DNA from: Simonsiella muelleri ATCC 29453 | GTDB lineage: Bacteria; Pseudomonadota; Gammaproteobacteria; Burkholderiales; Neisseriaceae | Direction: 5' to 3' | Length of the DNA stretch: 64,000 nucleotides | Assembly: GCF_002951835.1 (NCBI RefSeq) | Contig: NZ_CP019448.1 | Span: forward strand, 992,001 to 1,056,000 | Part shown: piece after piece, positions 37,950 to 45,934 of the stretch | Layout: each line of letters starts with the position of its first letter | Position numbering within the stretch: the stretch's first letter is position 1 | The notes under the pieces: generated by a model | Database searches by the model: none | The model's input: the letters and a program-made list of their open reading frames with translations, nothing else | What the model was told of the DNA's origin: nothing | Made by a program: the position numbers and the translations under genes

Positions 37950-38901
37950 TAACATCAAAGTATGTATTGTTCTTCAAGCAAGTATAAGCATATTTGACTA
38001 ATTTAACCATCATCAATACATAAACTTGCTTAGGGTGCTTTCCGCGCGCTAAATGCGCTTCAAACCAAGAACGCCACAACTTACTTCGAGTACAAGCCGC
38101 GCGGGCGGGCATATAAAGAGCCTTACGAATAGGACGGTTACCCATCTTAGAAATTGTAGATAAACCTTTCTTATTCCCTGAATCACGAATAATAGGAGAC
38201 AAGCCAAGCCAACTAACTAAATGGCGATATGTTGGAAATTTGTCCAGATCAATCATAACACTTAATAGAATTTGCGCTGTTGTTTTACCAATACCAACAA
38301 TACTTTGTAAAATCTTTTGCTTCCTCATCAACTGCTCACTTTTATTAATCAAATCTTGCATTTCTTGCCTACACAATTCAATTTGTTTAGACAAGAAATC
38401 AATCATTTGATTAATTGAGTGTAAAGCTACAGAATCGGCAACACTTAAACGATTTTTTTCCATTATCTGCATTTCTAAAAGCTGCTCAATTCGTCTATGC
38501 AAACTTTTCAATTTAACTTGCTCAACACTTTCGGGCTGCCATTTTTCAGGATTCTCTTTCGCGCAAAATTCAGCAATTAATTTTGCGTCTTGCTTGTCTG
38601 TTTTGACACGCTTCAATTTAAATTGCGCGTAGGATTTAATAATTGAAGGATTTACGACGCTCACTAACGCGCCATTTTCAAATAAGAATTTTGAAACTGG
38701 CAAATAATAAACATTCGTTGCTTCACTGCAAACATGAATTGTATTCAATCCAATTTTATACTTTGCAAATTGTGTCAATAAATTATTAAAACCATTTGAA
38801 TTGTTATCAATAATAAAATTAATTGCTTCATTGTTAATCAATAAACAACAATCAATTTTATTCTTACTAATGTCTAAACCTAAATGCGCTTTAATTTCCA
38901 T
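37909..38901 (-). CDS. IS110/Piv-family recombinase
   Basis: 330 residues. The N-terminal DEDD RuvC-like domain starts HLGLDISKNKIDCC, with the later acidic residues in VCSEATNVY and VKTDKQDAKLIAEF. The C-terminal transposase_20 domain has SIVGIGKTTAQILLS, FPTYRHLVSWLGLSPI and KKGLSTISKMGNRPIRKALY with the catalytic Ser region. Piv and the PivNM proteins of Neisseria filamentous phages belong here. IS110 enzymes use a DEDD/Ser mechanism guided by bridge RNA. It probably drives prophage insertion next to uvrA. Confidence 0.92.
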   Translation of the reverse strand: MEIKAHLGLDISKNKIDCCLLINNEAINFIIDNNSNGFNNLLTQFAKYKIGLNTIHVCSEATNVYYLPVSKFLFENGALVSVVNPSIIKSYAQFKLKRVKTDKQDAKLIAEFCAKENPEKWQPESVEQVKLKSLHRRIEQLLEMQIMEKNRLSVADSVALHSINQMIDFLSKQIELCRQEMQDLINKSEQLMRKQKILQSIVGIGKTTAQILLSVMIDLDKFPTYRHLVSWLGLSPIIRDSGNKKGLSTISKMGNRPIRKALYMPARAACTRSKLWRSWFEAHLARGKHPKQVYVLMMVKLVKYAYTCLKNNTYFDVKRHQDVGAEEMGV

Positions 38902-39073
38902 TTCAAACCTTACAAATAAGGGCTTTATCCCAAGATACCGTTATGATTAAAATAAAAAATGTATGTGCCAATCTATCATAATAATTTTAAATTAAGGCAG
39001 CAAATATGCAGGCATCACACATTTAAACACTTTAACATAGTATAATTATTAATTTTCTTATTTAGGACTAAAC

Positions 39074-39514
39074 ATGAAACAAAATATTATCATTACCCTG
39101 TTATCGGTTATTTGTGGCATATTGGGCTACATTGCAGCCAACATAAAGAGCGAAGTTCCTAAAACTAACACACTACCAAACATACAAGCAACAAAACCAA
39201 GCGAATTTCAAAAAATAACAAAAACCAATGAAAATGAAATCATTGATTATGGACTTATAAAAGGTAAATTAAAGCCACAATATTCCAAAGAATCCCTTGA
39301 AAATGAAGAAGAAGGTTCAGTGGTAGTAGAAATAATTGTTAATAAAAATGGAATTATTGAATCAGCAAAAATTTCTCACAGTAGTGGGCACGCAAGATTA
39401 GACTACACAGCAATTAAAACAGCAAAGAACGAAAAACTAGAACCGCAAACCAAACAAGGTAAACCGATCAGAACACGCTATTTAATTTCATACACATTTA
39501 ACCTTGCTGAATAA
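39074..39514 (+). CDS. TonB C-terminal-domain protein carried in the prophage
   Basis: 146 residues: an N-terminal membrane anchor (about 5-23), a polar linker, and a TonB-like C-terminal domain (about 65-143) with GSVVVEIIVNKNGIIESAKI, the repeat-rich SSGHARLDYTAI and LISYTFNLAE. It reads against the phage genes, between recombinase and Zot, so it looks like a cargo gene. TonB domains couple energy to outer membrane receptors; without ExbB/ExbD nearby its job is unclear. Confidence 0.7.
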   Translation: MKQNIIITLLSVICGILGYIAANIKSEVPKTNTLPNIQATKPSEFQKITKTNENEIIDYGLIKGKLKPQYSKESLENEEEGSVVVEIIVNKNGIIESAKISHSSGHARLDYTAIKTAKNEKLEPQTKQGKPIRTRYLISYTFNLAE

Positions 39515-39596
39515 CAGAAAGACTTGGATTATTATCTTTTTAAAAACTGCGTAAAATTTTAACACATAATGTCAAAACTGTAGCAGATTACTCAGA

Positions 39597-40637
39597 TTAA
39601 TTATCTGTATAAGTACCATCATCACGTTGTGTATAATATTGATTGGTAGCAGGAGTCCTATAAGGATCAAAAATACCATTACGTGCATAATCTAGACAAG
39701 TTTTTTTATCTATTTCAGGCATAGGGGTTGCCTGGTCAGTATAACAAGTACATTTTTTAGCTTTAACACTTTCAACACAAGCAACAGGAAAAGGCATTGA
39801 TTGGACATTACGATTTAAACCGTCATAAATAGGAGCCGTCCAAGGTTTGCCTTTTATTGTTGGTTCAAAATCCTTTTCACTCAAGTACTGAGTAATTGGC
39901 TGCTCAATCCGTGATGCAGCCTGAACAGGCAATGATGAATTATTAATTACTTGCTGATTATTGGACTGATTAACTGGATCAGATTGCTGTACCGTTTTTT
40001 TCTGAACTGTTTTTTTCTCAAGGCTAGACTTCAAATTAAAAGATAAATAAACCACTAAAAAAATCAATAATGGCAAAAACCACACCCAAGAAGTTAGTGA
40101 ACCTTTTAACTTATTATGTTCTTCAGCAGATTTATACATACCGAAAGCATCTTTTTTAGTAGTAAAAATGCTGTTTTTAGCATCAGCAACATCATTGCGA
40201 GATTCAGGATTCGCACATTTTTGCCAATAAGAAACGCGTTTAAACCCAAGCATAGTACGGCTAATATTACGATGCTCTCCAACCAAAGAACGTAAATTAA
40301 CATCAATTAATCGCGGATGCTGAGTTAATATAAAAAAATCTAAACCTTTATGACGATGAGTTTCAAGCTCATGAACGTAGTCAGGAACTTTAGAACCAGC
40401 AGGTCGGGGACGAAAAATTCGCTGCGCTTCATCAATAACAATAATTGCGCCTACAGGAGCCCATTTATGCCATGTTTCCATTGACTCACCATCAGGAATA
40501 GGCATAGTGGGCAATTTAAGCTCAGGAATACCATCGACAAATAAAGGACGATTTTGCAAATCTTTTCTAGTCATCAGCATATGAACAATTAGACTAGTCT
40601 TACCAGAACCTGGTAAACCAGTAATTAAACTAATCAT
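39597..40637 (-). CDS. zot: Zot-like phage assembly ATPase (pI)
   Basis: 346 residues. Walker A GLPGSGKTS at residue 7, Walker B AIIVIDEAQ near 68 and the HRHKGLDFFILTQHP region are the Zot domain. One membrane segment lies near 185-205 (WVWFLPLLIFLVVYLSF), followed by a Gln/Asn-rich periplasmic part with Cys residues. Powers extrusion of filamentous phage through the envelope. It starts 6 bases after the DUF2523 gene. Confidence 0.9.
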   Translation of the reverse strand: MISLITGLPGSGKTSLIVHMLMTRKDLQNRPLFVDGIPELKLPTMPIPDGESMETWHKWAPVGAIIVIDEAQRIFRPRPAGSKVPDYVHELETHRHKGLDFFILTQHPRLIDVNLRSLVGEHRNISRTMLGFKRVSYWQKCANPESRNDVADAKNSIFTTKKDAFGMYKSAEEHNKLKGSLTSWVWFLPLLIFLVVYLSFNLKSSLEKKTVQKKTVQQSDPVNQSNNQQVINNSSLPVQAASRIEQPITQYLSEKDFEPTIKGKPWTAPIYDGLNRNVQSMPFPVACVESVKAKKCTCYTDQATPMPEIDKKTCLDYARNGIFDPYRTPATNQYYTQRDDGTYTDN

Positions 40638-40643
40638 AATTAA

Positions 40644-40946
40644 TTACCTTTTAAAAACAGAACCTATTTTAGTAACAGACATCAAACCAAAAGCAAAAGC
40701 TGATGCACCAAAAATATAATTTAAGGCAACGCCACCACCTGCTAAATAAAATATTTGTAATACTTCAGAAGGCATATTACTAAATTGACTTGTTAAATAA
40801 TTCACAAATTGAGACTGCAAAGAACTTATACCCTTATAACTAATCACAGATATACCCAAAGCTGCCAACAAACGCCCACCATAAGTAGAAATTAACGTAC
40901 CTAAAACACTCATCAGCATTGTAGCAATACGAGCTAATAATGGCAT
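40644..40946 (-). CDS. DUF2523-type minor coat protein (pVI-like)
   Basis: 100 residues with three hydrophobic stretches (about 5-40 and 60-90), the profile of inovirus DUF2523/pVI proteins that cap the virion. It lies between the adhesin locus and Zot. Its ribosome site AAAGGA overlaps the end of the old adhesin C-terminus at 40950, showing the adhesin originally ended directly upstream. Confidence 0.75.
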   Translation of the reverse strand: MPLLARIATMLMSVLGTLISTYGGRLLAALGISVISYKGISSLQSQFVNYLTSQFSNMPSEVLQIFYLAGGGVALNYIFGASAFAFGLMSVTKIGSVFKR

Positions 40947-40949
40947 TTT

Positions 40950-41090
40950 TTAATCCTTTAATAAAATAGCAGAACGAACAACAATAAATGATAAAAATAT
41001 CGATACTAAAATAATAATTGGACAAAGTTTAATAGCAGCATCACAAAAAGGCCAATAACTAATTTCATGATTTGTACCTAAAATTTTTAC
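40950..41090 (-). pseudogene. Orphaned C-terminal tail of the TspB-like adhesin (tail B)
   Basis: 47 codons, open to a TAA, encoding VKILGTNHEISYWPFCDAAI and a membrane anchor ending AILLKD. It matches the last 141 bases of the adhesin gene (41433-41573) with nine differences and equal length. It has no start codon and is separated from the adhesin by the second 342-bp repeat. Confidence 0.85.
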
Positions 41091-41432
41091 TGTAATTAAT
41101 GTCAAGAAAAAAAATCAAAATAAATTAGTTGAAAAACCCATTACGCAACATTTGTTTATTTAGTCACCAGTCCTTTGAGTTATCACATCATTCAGGGTGA
41201 ATGCTAAACGTTAAACAAAATTAAAAAGGCGCGTCAAGGTTAAAGTGAACGCGAGCGACCTTGACGCGCCTTTTTAATTTTATTTAACTACGCATACCCC
41301 CTGAACGATGCGATAACGGACTGATGACTAAATAAACAAACATTGCTACATTAACTATTCATTAAACTAATGTGTCATCGAGACACATTAGTTTAAACCC
41401 CCATCACTTCTACTCCTACGTCCTGATGACGT
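41091..41432. repeat. 342-bp structured repeat, copy 2 (inside the adhesin locus)
   Basis: Same length as copy 1 and about 90% identical, from TGTAAT at the left end to GATGACGTT at the right. It includes the last 41 bases of a recombinase gene whose remainder is missing. All three hairpins are kept: several base changes relative to copy 1 occur as complementary pairs. It lies exactly between two adhesin tails (40950-41090 and 41433-41573). Confidence 0.9.
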
Positions 41433-42929
41433 TTAATCCTTTGATAAAATAGCAGAACGAACAATCATAAATGATAAAAATATTGATACCGAAATAATAA
41501 TTGGACGAAGTTTAATAGCAGCATCACAAAAAGGCTGATAACTAATTTCATGATTTGTACCTAAAATTTTTACTTGTTTAGGTGCTGGGCAAGTACCTGA
41601 TTCAACAAAATCATTTGATTTATTAAAACTATTCAAATCAACATCTGTCGTACCTATAACAAAATCACTACCACTACTTACACCTGAAATGGCATCATTA
41701 ACTTGAGCATTTGTACCCAAAAATACACAATTAACAGTATCTTGACCTGGCTTACAATCACCAACACCACTTGCAGATACATTTCCTAATATAGAACCAG
41801 TACCAGAACCTGAACCTAAAACTGATGAAGAAGAAGCTGAAGCATTAGGCATAAATCCACCAACACCCCCACTTGAGTTATTATTTCCACCGCTACCGTT
41901 ATTATGTAAACGATTATAGACATCATCAACACCTGAATCATCAGAAACCTTACTGGCATTTAAAGCGTCATCAGTAGAACCGTAATTATTGTAAATCGTA
42001 ATATTAACTATACCAGGATTTGAAGTGGAATCAGTAGAATATGCTGTACCATTACAATAAAGCATAGAACCTTTACTAACCCAAAAATTGTAATACTCAA
42101 TTTTATAAATAGGCGGTCCCAACACACGTCTACAACTATATACATTATTTCCATGAGCTGCATAACCATCTCCACCAGGACACATATTTTTAGAAACATC
42201 AGTACCACAAAGATCAGGAACAGTTGGAATATAAGTTGTATTACCCGAGCCATTATTAGAACTACCAGAACCACTACCAGAACCACTACCAGAACCACTA
42301 CCAGAACCACTACCAGAACCACTACCAGAACCACTACCAGAACCACTACCAGAACCACTACCAGAACTACTACCAGAACTGTTACCAGAACTACTACCAG
42401 AACTACTACCAGAACCAGCTAAATTAGAATTTGAACCGATAGGATTATCACAAGACATTGGCACCCAAATACCACCTACAGATTTGCCACAGAGATTAGA
42501 ATTAGGTTTTTTAGTTTCATTATTAATGCCGGTATTTTTACCATCATTTCCTATAGGAATAACACAATTTATATATAAAGAATAATCATCAATTTTACAT
42601 ACAGAACCAGGATCAGCAGTTTTTTGAATATCTGGTAAAACTGATTTTAAAGCTTGCATAGGCGTAGAAAATCTTTCACCAACACACTTGCCAACAGAAT
42701 CATCAATTGTACAAACAAAGGAGCTCTTATCAGGAGTAGTATAAACACGATAGAACCCACCGTATTTATCATCATTAAAATAATAAACATAAGCACGATA
42801 ATTAGCACTAAAATCAGGAACAAAATCAGAGATCAATTTAAGTGGTATCTTTACTTTTGTAAGAGCAAAAGAACTACATGATAAAAAAAGCAACATTAAT
42901 AAAAATACTGCCTTTAATTGTTTAAACAT
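41433..42929 (-). CDS. tspB: TspB-like phage adhesin (pIII-like attachment protein)
   Basis: 498 residues from the ATG at 42929, after GTGGGG; an in-frame ATG at 42947 is possible but has no ribosome site. A signal peptide (FKQLKAVFLLMLLFLSCSSFA) is followed by a Cys-containing N-terminal domain, a Gly/Ser linker (SGSG repeats, residues about 171-224), a second domain with several Cys and a C-terminal membrane anchor (about 475-495) ending SAILSKD. This is the domain plan of filamentous phage pIII; in Neisseria the homologue is TspB. The C-terminus seems to have been replaced or duplicated together with the 342-bp repeat. Confidence 0.83.
   Translation of the reverse strand: MFKQLKAVFLLMLLFLSCSSFALTKVKIPLKLISDFVPDFSANYRAYVYYFNDDKYGGFYRVYTTPDKSSFVCTIDDSVGKCVGERFSTPMQALKSVLPDIQKTADPGSVCKIDDYSLYINCVIPIGNDGKNTGINNETKKPNSNLCGKSVGGIWVPMSCDNPIGSNSNLAGSGSSSGSSSGNSSGSSSGSGSGSGSGSGSGSGSGSGSGSGSGSGSGSGSGSSNNGSGNTTYIPTVPDLCGTDVSKNMCPGGDGYAAHGNNVYSCRRVLGPPIYKIEYYNFWVSKGSMLYCNGTAYSTDSTSNPGIVNITIYNNYGSTDDALNASKVSDDSGVDDVYNRLHNNGSGGNNNSSGGVGGFMPNASASSSSVLGSGSGTGSILGNVSASGVGDCKPGQDTVNCVFLGTNAQVNDAISGVSSGSDFVIGTTDVDLNSFNKSNDFVESGTCPAPKQVKILGTNHEISYQPFCDAAIKLRPIIISVSIFLSFMIVRSAILSKD
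42255..42418. repeat. Tandem repeat encoding an SGSG linker
   Basis: About thirteen copies of a 12-base unit (CCAGAACCACTA on the + strand), the outer ones varied to CCAGAACTACTA. In the adhesin frame it encodes alternating Ser and Gly. Unit length is a multiple of three, so copy changes would alter linker length without breaking the frame. Confidence 0.85.
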
Positions 42930-42957
42930 ACGCCCCACACGCTCCATTTAAATAAAT

Positions 42958-43026
42958 TTAAAAAAAAATAATCCAAAAAGGAACCGTTACTAATATCCCA
43001 AGTAAAAACATTAATATATCACTCAA
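42958..43026 (-). CDS. Possible 22-residue hydrophobic phage peptide (pVII/pIX-like)
   Basis: From a TTG at 43026, behind AAAGGATG, the frame reads SDILMFLLGILVTVPFWIIFF and stops: one membrane span. It lies between the adhesin and a small phage gene. Inoviruses encode such tiny coat proteins. The start is non-ATG and there is no homology evidence; an internal ATG would give only 17 residues. Confidence 0.35.
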   Translation of the reverse strand: MSDILMFLLGILVTVPFWIIFF

Positions 43027-43096
43027 TTTTCATCCTTTACCGAATAAACAAAATATTAAGAATTAAGAATTAACATTTCCCAAGTTCCCGACATAA

Positions 43097-43432
43097 TTAA
43101 TCCCCTAAATCTTTAAATTGACCTAAACCATTTAACACCTTAACCACTAACTTCACAAAAAAAGAAACTGCAAACAATGAAGTAATAATTAATCCAACCT
43201 GAATACCATCTTTTAAAAAACCGTATTCATCACAATAGGGGTGATACATATCTACTTTAATAAATACAGGTTTATAATTAATACCTGATACAGGAAAATA
43301 CCAGCCATCATCTTTACGAATAGGCATTTTTAAAACGCCATCTTGAGCAATAGTGGGGGTTACTAAGCTCATCTTGTAATCGGACGCTTCCTCCGATGTG
43401 GTGAAGCATTGACCCCCTACACGATATCCCAT
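43097..43432 (-). CDS. Inovirus small membrane protein
   Basis: 111 residues starting MGYRVGGQCFTTSEEA, with a C-terminal membrane segment (about 78-98, LIITSLFAVSFFVKLVVKVL). Similar short proteins with an N-terminal GGQCF motif are common between coat and adhesin genes of Neisseria and Ralstonia-type inoviruses; function unknown. Starts 18 bases after the major coat gene. Confidence 0.7.
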   Translation of the reverse strand: MGYRVGGQCFTTSEEASDYKMSLVTPTIAQDGVLKMPIRKDDGWYFPVSGINYKPVFIKVDMYHPYCDEYGFLKDGIQVGLIITSLFAVSFFVKLVVKVLNGLGQFKDLGD

Positions 43433-43449
43433 AGAACCCCCTAAGCTAA

Positions 43450-43686
43450 TTAAGCACGACGCATCATGCGAACAACCATTGCAACACCAACGCCAACCAT
43501 AGCCAAACCAATTACAACGCCACCAACAGCATATAAATCAGTTTTGAAATCCGATGTTTCAGCCTTTACGGCTTCAGCCAATGGACCAGCAAAAGAGTTA
43601 GTTGCCAACAATGCGCTACCTACAATAACCGCAGATGTAGCTTTATCAGATACAGCACGACACACTTGTTTGATATTTGCTTTCAT
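43450..43686 (-). CDS. Major coat protein (pVIII-like)
   Basis: 78-residue precursor. Residues 1-33 look like a signal peptide ending NSFA; the mature part has an acidic amphipathic start (GPLAEAVKAETSDFKTDLYA), a membrane helix (VGGVVIGLAMVGVGVAMVV) and a basic end (RMMRRA) that would contact the ssDNA. This is the classic filamentous phage coat layout. Confidence 0.9.
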   Translation of the reverse strand: MKANIKQVCRAVSDKATSAVIVGSALLATNSFAGPLAEAVKAETSDFKTDLYAVGGVVIGLAMVGVGVAMVVRMMRRA

Positions 43687-43776
43687 AAGTAATCTCCGAA
43701 AGTTTAAAAAATAGGCTGCTTCGTGGGGTTTTTGACGCGGCAGCCCAACACGTCAAAATAAAAAATCTTTCAGGCT

Positions 43777-44085
43777 TTAAGACTGCGCTGTTTTCGGCTT
43801 TTCATTCTGTAATACTTGCAGCTTCGTTACTAAGTTAACAGTATTATTGCCTTTTTTCACTGGCGAAAATTCAACTTCAACTAAACAAGGCAATTTGCCA
43901 CGCAAATTAATTAATTCACTATGCTGCTCAGATTTGCCAAATTCCAACTCAACTACATCAACACCAAACTCTTTTTCCTGATGTTCATAAACTGGAACCT
44001 CGATATAAAGGCGTGTATAGTCGTATTCTTGACCGTTTTCCGTTTTTCCTTTGTTCCATTTGATTTTACGAAGTAATGTTTTCAT
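43777..44085 (-). CDS. Phage ssDNA-binding protein (pV-like)
   Basis: 102 residues. Predicted as a beta-rich OB-like protein (RLYIEVPVYEHQEKEFG, LPCLVEVEFSPVKKGNNTVNLVTKLQVL) directly following the initiator, where inoviruses encode their ssDNA-binding protein. Its start overlaps the initiator stop by 4 bases (ATGA). Family assigned by position and size. Confidence 0.7.
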   Translation of the reverse strand: MKTLLRKIKWNKGKTENGQEYDYTRLYIEVPVYEHQEKEFGVDVVELEFGKSEQHSELINLRGKLPCLVEVEFSPVKKGNNTVNLVTKLQVLQNEKPKTAQS

Positions 44086-45695
44086 GATGTTTCCTTATGT
44101 TTAGGGTTTAAATTTTGTTGCTTATATTGTCCGTAACGAAGATGCAAATATTCATCATAAGTCATCGACTCTTGTAGCTCTCTTGTAAAACCTTTTCCAA
44201 ATACTGCCCTTAAAAATAAATCCGATTTCAAATTGTTACGAAATTGCTTCAATTCTTCGGTATTCACTTTAGGCTTTTGTTCTTGTTGAATTTCTGATTC
44301 AACTAGCTTTTTTTCAAAAATATAATTTCTTAAATCAATATCGGATGGTTTTCTCTTGTTTTCTTTTATAAATTCAACAAATGGATAACCAGCATCAAAT
44401 GCGTTAGGGTGCAATCGTTTATTCATTTTTGCCCCTACGTTTTCAAGAAGTTGAACAATCTCTTGTTCTTCAAAACCCATAAACTTTAATGTTTTAATCG
44501 TTGGGCTAACTTGAATTGACGCGTGATGAAGCATATGCTCAACACTGATTTCTTTCATTTTTTGGAGTCGATCAGGCTTTTTTAAATCTTCTGAATATAT
44601 CATGAATAATTCTTCACAAATTGGGTACGCCCCTGTTAAGTATTCACCGGGTTTCAATAAAATTTCATGCTCAAGCACAATATCGCGGTTTCGCATTTGC
44701 AGTTCAAAACGAACCCAAGGGCTACTCCTGTCTCCCTGTTCAATGCCTTTTTCATAAACGCGAACCACGCGAGAACCATTTTTACGACTTCCAATATACA
44801 AAGTCCGCCCACCGTCAGGCGCATTCAGCCAGCCCACTCCAGCCATTTCAGCGTTAGGCTGTGTATTTCCTGATTTAAATTTACCAGCAGCCCAATCAGA
44901 ATAGGCTTGTAATGGCGTATATTCGCCTTTTAAAAAATCATGTGCTAAATCAATTCGCGTTATTTTGCATGATGGCGCATAATCCTTTATCCAGTCATAA
45001 AGACGATTTTCCCATCCGTCCAAAGCTGCCGCTAAACCAACACCCGAAACATAAATACAAACAGTCCCACCTTGTTTATCTCCATTACCCCAACCAAAAA
45101 ATCCGTATTTAATGCGTTCATCAGATTTCAAACCCATATTAGCTGTTTTAGGATAACCATTACGACCGTTTCCACGACTTGAAAAATAAAAACCAAAAAT
45201 TTCAAAAAGCATGGCTTCAGCATTGGCTAAAACAAGCTCATCTTCAGCATCTTCACTTTCACATTGAACACTTTGTTCTAAAGTTAAAAGAGAATATTTT
45301 GAAAAAGTAATAGTGATGGTATCTATATGTGCAGACATACCTACACCTTTACGTAAAGGAACGGCTTTAATTTCGCCATTAACCATTACATAATGATTTT
45401 GTATTTCTGAAATATGACTTACCCCCCCTTGTTTCACAGGCTTAAAATTTTGTCCCCCCGTGTTACTAGTGGGGGGTGGCTGCACCGCTCCGCAGCCTGC
45501 CGCGCACGCGCTGTCTGTCTGCGCATCGGCGCAGCCACTTTCCACAGAACCTAAAGAAGCAATCAAGCGCTCGTATCCACGAATCGCACTAGATTTGCGT
45601 GTATAATCCTTTACAAATTCGCCATTAACATATAATGCAAATTTGCCTTGTTCAGTTTTTACAATTTCATAATTCATGTTTTGTAAACTAGACAT
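44082..45695 (-). CDS. Rolling-circle replication initiator (Rep_trans/pII-like)
   Basis: 537 residues from the ATG at 45695 (MSSLQNMNYE); an in-frame ATG further upstream lies in a hairpin. The N-terminal 110 residues include a Cys/Ala-rich GC-rich patch (GCADAQTDSACAAGCGAVQ). The core (about 120-390) has SAHIDTITITFSKY, KITRIDLAHDFLKG and WVRFELQMRNRDIVLEHEIL, typical of phage replication initiation factors of Neisseria inoviruses. It nicks the phage origin to start rolling-circle replication. Confidence 0.85.
   Translation of the reverse strand: MSSLQNMNYEIVKTEQGKFALYVNGEFVKDYTRKSSAIRGYERLIASLGSVESGCADAQTDSACAAGCGAVQPPPTSNTGGQNFKPVKQGGVSHISEIQNHYVMVNGEIKAVPLRKGVGMSAHIDTITITFSKYSLLTLEQSVQCESEDAEDELVLANAEAMLFEIFGFYFSSRGNGRNGYPKTANMGLKSDERIKYGFFGWGNGDKQGGTVCIYVSGVGLAAALDGWENRLYDWIKDYAPSCKITRIDLAHDFLKGEYTPLQAYSDWAAGKFKSGNTQPNAEMAGVGWLNAPDGGRTLYIGSRKNGSRVVRVYEKGIEQGDRSSPWVRFELQMRNRDIVLEHEILLKPGEYLTGAYPICEELFMIYSEDLKKPDRLQKMKEISVEHMLHHASIQVSPTIKTLKFMGFEEQEIVQLLENVGAKMNKRLHPNAFDAGYPFVEFIKENKRKPSDIDLRNYIFEKKLVESEIQQEQKPKVNTEELKQFRNNLKSDLFLRAVFGKGFTRELQESMTYDEYLHLRYGQYKQQNLNPKHKETS
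45452..45538. repeat. GC-rich nested hairpins inside the initiator gene
   Basis: CCCCCC (about 45453-45458) and GGGGGG (45470-45475) flank an ACTAGT core. Next to it GTGGCTGC (45476-45483) pairs with GCAGCCAC (45531-45538) around a CG-rich 47-base loop. Composition is far above the rest of the phage. A candidate replication origin or packaging hairpin. Confidence 0.55.
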
Positions 45696-45700
45696 AATTA

Positions 45701-45734
45701 AAGCCCCACACTTTAAAAAATAAAGTAGGGGCTT
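45701..45734. repeat. Hairpin upstream of the initiator start
   Basis: AAGCCCCACACTTTA and TAAAGTAGGGGCTT form a stem around AAAAA, directly before the initiator start codon on the minus strand. May regulate initiator translation or belong to the phage intergenic region. Confidence 0.5.
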
Positions 45735-45934
45735 CAATCAGCCTTAAATCAAATAATTGCTTAAAAGCAAAAGATACTTGTTAGATTTACAGCCCCCACA
45801 GCAGAGGCTCTAATATATAAGGCAGTCTGAAAAATGGAAAACCGTGTATTTTAACCTTTTTTCACGCATTGTGCAGATTGTCAAAACGTTCTAATTTTTC
45901 TACACTCTCATCGTTATTTACTGAAAAAATCATC

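Larger units (their letters stand above)
37608..45840. mobile_element. Filamentous (inovirus, Neisseria Nf/MDA-like) prophage
   Basis: A minus-strand run of initiator (Rep), ssDNA-binding protein, major coat, TspB-like adhesin, DUF2523 minor coat and Zot is the inovirus module order. A Piv/IS110-type recombinase lies at the left end, as in Neisseria Nf phages. It contains no 12-mer DUS. The left edge at 37608 is where the 342-bp repeat begins beside uvrA; the right edge is a guess between 45740 and 45860. Confidence 0.8.

Noticed and set aside
40840..41025. 61-residue minus-strand ORF rich in Tyr and Cys
   Set aside because: It is a shifted frame across the DUF2523 gene and the orphan adhesin tail.
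42258..42417. CRISPR array
   Set aside because: The 12-base units are contiguous with no spacers and lie inside the adhesin coding frame.
42153..42422. Plus-strand ORF rich in Thr and Arg opposite the adhesin repeat
   Set aside because: It is only the reverse reading of the 12-base SGSG repeat; it has no ribosome site.
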